From DATBLZ01 sp036555065 (GTDB lineage: Bacteria; Pseudomonadota; Gammaproteobacteria; Steroidobacterales; Rariloculaceae): a DNA stretch of 8,431 nt. The stretch covers positions 1-8,431 of the forward strand of contig DATBLZ010000060.1 in assembly GCA_036555065.1 (NCBI GenBank), read 5' to 3'. Numbering within the stretch: position 1 is the stretch's first letter; the number at the start of each line of letters is the position of its first letter. This document shows, piece by piece, positions 6,846 to 8,431 of the stretch. The notes under the pieces are model-generated. The model saw only the letters and a list, made by a program, of their open reading frames with translations. It did no database searches and had not been told where the DNA came from. Position numbers and translations under genes: made by a program.

Positions 6846-7310
6846 TTACTGCGCCGCACCGCCGCCGTTGTACTCTTCGTCGGTCACGAGCTCGAGCCAC
6901 TCGACTTCTTGGCCGAAACCGACGGCCACTTGAACGAAATGCTCGTGCGGTGTCGCGCCGTGCCAATGGTCGATGTTCGGCGGCGTATAGTCGCTCTCGC
7001 CGACTCCAATCTCGCGCGTCGCCTCCCCGCGTCGTTGGATGCGCGCGCGACCCTCTTCGACGAACAAGAGCTGCCCGTCGATGTGCCGGTGCCAGGCGGT
7101 GCGCGCGCCGGGCTCGAAGCTCCGGCGCGAGATCCTCAAGCCCTCGGTACCGAGCGATGTGCTCGTTCCTGTGAAACGCGGTCCATCGTTGCGTGGCTCC
7201 GGCTGCGCACGCGCAATCCACTGCACGGAGAACACGCTCGCGAACGCCAGCATCACCACGATGCCAACTGCGATCTTCAAACGCGTCGTATAACGAGCCC
7301 CTGCGTCCAT
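6846..7310 (-). CDS. Membrane-anchored cupin-domain protein
   Basis: A 154-residue single-domain cupin. Residues 11-30 form one hydrophobic segment after a short positively charged start, so the protein is either anchored with its cupin domain in the periplasm or secreted after cleavage near ARAQ (33-36). Cupin motif 1 is seen as AWHRHIDGQLLFVEEGRARI (72-91), with metal-ligand candidates H74 and H76. Motif 2 is PPNIDHWHGATP (110-121), with H115 and H117. The usual Glu ligand of motif 1 appears to be Q80 or is missing, though small cupins vary here. The ATG at 7310 has GGAGG 5 nt upstream. It lies 25 nt after an M16 peptidase gene and 20 nt before the PQQ alcohol dehydrogenase gene, so it may act in the same periplasmic process. 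The fold is secure; whether it is an enzyme, a binding protein or a chaperone is unknown. Confidence 0.85.
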   Translation of the reverse strand: MDAGARYTTRLKIAVGIVVMLAFASVFSVQWIARAQPEPRNDGPRFTGTSTSLGTEGLRISRRSFEPGARTAWHRHIDGQLLFVEEGRARIQRRGEATREIGVGESDYTPPNIDHWHGATPHEHFVQVAVGFGQEVEWLELVTDEEYNGGGAAQ

Positions 7311-7335
7311 GAGCCCCTCCCGGAGCGCGGAGCGC

Positions 7336-8431
7336 TCACTGTGAGCGTGATTGTGCCGGTTCGAACGTTGGATCGCTGAGCTTCATTTCGGTCACGGAAC
7401 CATACTTCTTAACCGCGTCACGAATCGCGGCCGCGTCGCCGATGAAGACGAACACGAGATCGTCGCTCAGCGGATAGACATCGGCCGTCACGCGCGCGGC
7501 GCTGTCGAGCGTCACGGCACTGAGCGCAGGGCCGTAATCCTCGATGTAGCTCTTGTCGAGGCCGTAGAACTCGAGCTGCGCGAGCTGGCCCGCCCACTGC
7601 GCGGCCGTCTCGAGCTGCGTCGGGAACTGACCGATCACGTAATTGATTCCGGATTGAAGCATCGCGGGCTCGAGCGTTTGGCTCTTGAGCCGCGAATAGA
7701 CCTCGAGCGCGAGATCGACGGCCTGCTCGGTCGCGTCGGTGCGCGTAAACGAGCTCATTTGCCAGGCGCCGGGTTGAGTCGGCCTCGAAAGCTGCGACCG
7801 CGCGCCGTAGGTGAGGCCGGTGCGGATGCGCAGCTCGGAGTTCAACATCGACGTAAACCGCCCGCCGAAGAGCGTGTTGACGACGTCGAGCGGCGCGCGC
7901 TCGGCGTATTTGCGCGATACGCCGACGTTGCCGATCAAGAAATACGTCTGCACTGAAGACGGCGCGTCGACGAGCAGCACCTTCCGGCCCGAGACGCGCG
8001 GGGCCGCGCGCACTTCGGGTGCCGGAGCCCGCGCGCGAGCCCAGCCGCCGAACGCTTCCGCGATCTGCCGGCGCAACGTGCCTGAATCGAAGTCGCCCGT
8101 GACGGCGAGGATCAGCTGATCGGCACCGACATGTTGTCTGTAGTAATCGACGATGTCGTTGTGTGTGAGCGCCTCGAGACTCTGCTCACTGCCGCCGACC
8201 GCACGCGCGTAGGGGTGTGCGCCGAATATGGCCGCGGTGCCGTAAACCGGCAGCAACCCCGAGAGATCCGCGTCCTTGGCGGCACGGATGAAATCGATTT
8301 CCCGCTCGCGGAGCTTCTCGAACTCCGCGGGTTCGAGCCGCGGTCGCTGCAGCAGGTCCGCGAGCAACTCGATCATGAGCGCCTGGTCGCGGGCGAGAAA
8401 ATCGCCGGAGATCGAAATCGCCTCGAGCCCG
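7336..8431 (-). CDS. M16-family peptidase, C-terminal part (partial)
   Basis: The frame is open to the right edge, so the N-terminus lies outside; 364 residues are visible, starting GLEAISISGDFLARDQ. It is a pitrilysin-type (M16) protein. The fragment holds the end of the first M16 domain, with HPYARAVGG (about 72-80) and SLEALTHNDIVDYYRQHV (about 84-101), and a full second domain with LFGGRFTSMLNSELR (about 187-201) and GLTYGARS (about 205-212), the usual Arg/Tyr region near the active site. The zinc motif HxxEH would lie upstream, so this could be either a catalytic subunit or the non-catalytic partner that is often encoded beside it. An ATG at 8376 lies inside the domain and is not the start. 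It is probably exported and is the first gene in view of an operon with the cupin and PQQ dehydrogenase. A 15-base palindrome (7333-7347) spans its stop codon. Confidence 0.9.
   Translation of the reverse strand, partial: GLEAISISGDFLARDQALMIELLADLLQRPRLEPAEFEKLREREIDFIRAAKDADLSGLLPVYGTAAIFGAHPYARAVGGSEQSLEALTHNDIVDYYRQHVGADQLILAVTGDFDSGTLRRQIAEAFGGWARARAPAPEVRAAPRVSGRKVLLVDAPSSVQTYFLIGNVGVSRKYAERAPLDVVNTLFGGRFTSMLNSELRIRTGLTYGARSQLSRPTQPGAWQMSSFTRTDATEQAVDLALEVYSRLKSQTLEPAMLQSGINYVIGQFPTQLETAAQWAGQLAQLEFYGLDKSYIEDYGPALSAVTLDSAARVTADVYPLSDDLVFVFIGDAAAIRDAVKKYGSVTEMKLSDPTFEPAQSRSQ

Noticed and set aside
5158..6933. A 591-codon open frame on the plus strand opposite the PQQ alcohol dehydrogenase.
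   Set aside because: Its product is Arg/Ala/Asp-rich with no recognisable domain, and it mirrors a well-conserved gene. Such frames are expected opposite GC-rich coding DNA. The same applies to 619-1683 (+) and 3305-4342 (-).
6826..7221. A 132-codon upstream extension of the PQQ dehydrogenase frame.
   Set aside because: It lies within the cupin gene in another frame, has a composition unlike the enzyme, and would bury the signal peptide; the ATG at 6825 has its own good ribosome binding site.
7333..7347. Perfect palindrome CGCTCAC-T-GTGAGCG across the stop codon of the M16 peptidase gene, as an operator or terminator.
   Set aside because: A 7-base arm with a single-base centre cannot form a stable RNA hairpin, and about one such match is expected by chance in this length; no second copy was seen.

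Overview
The window looks like high-GC Gram-negative chromosomal DNA, probably gammaproteobacterial. The signs are long open frames on both strands, periplasmic quinoproteins, a Tat-type leader, and an inverted pair of REP-like units (TGTGGGAGCGGCT core) of the sort common in Pseudomonas and Xanthomonadales relatives. The taxon is inferred from style only. There is no rRNA, tRNA, CRISPR array, transposase or integrase, and no gap between genes exceeds 150 bases.

Left block (1-1815, minus strand): a 581-residue protein built from two tandem MoaF-type halves, followed 12 nt downstream by the first 19 codons of a Tat-exported protein that runs off the window. A 124-nt divergent spacer (1816-1939) separates it from the plus-strand block.

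Middle block (1940-4675, plus strand): a TylF/MycF-family O-methyltransferase; a candidate promoter; a small GFA/Mss4-like Cys-rich protein with a His-rich N-terminus; and, overlapping its end by 19 nt, an exported GSDH-family PQQ sugar dehydrogenase. In that enzyme the position of the catalytic His of soluble glucose dehydrogenase is a Ser.

Convergent junction (4676-4733): the inverted REP-like pair fills the whole spacer. It runs into the opposing gene, so the last residues and the stop codon of the PQQ alcohol dehydrogenase lie inside the repeat.

Right block (4717-8431, minus strand; transcription order is right to left): an M16 peptidase (N-terminus off the window), a membrane-anchored cupin, and a methanol/ethanol-type PQQ dehydrogenase with a C-terminal cytochrome c domain. 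Spacers are 25 and 20 nt with good ribosome binding sites, so this is probably one operon. The dehydrogenase carries the extra Asp two residues after the catalytic Asp, which marks lanthanide-dependent relatives.

Together the window holds two periplasmic PQQ-dependent oxidases facing each other, with no PQQ biosynthesis genes in view. I see no clear new defence or mobile system. The most unusual points are the Ser-for-His quinoprotein, the gene end captured by a REP unit, and the doubled MoaF protein.
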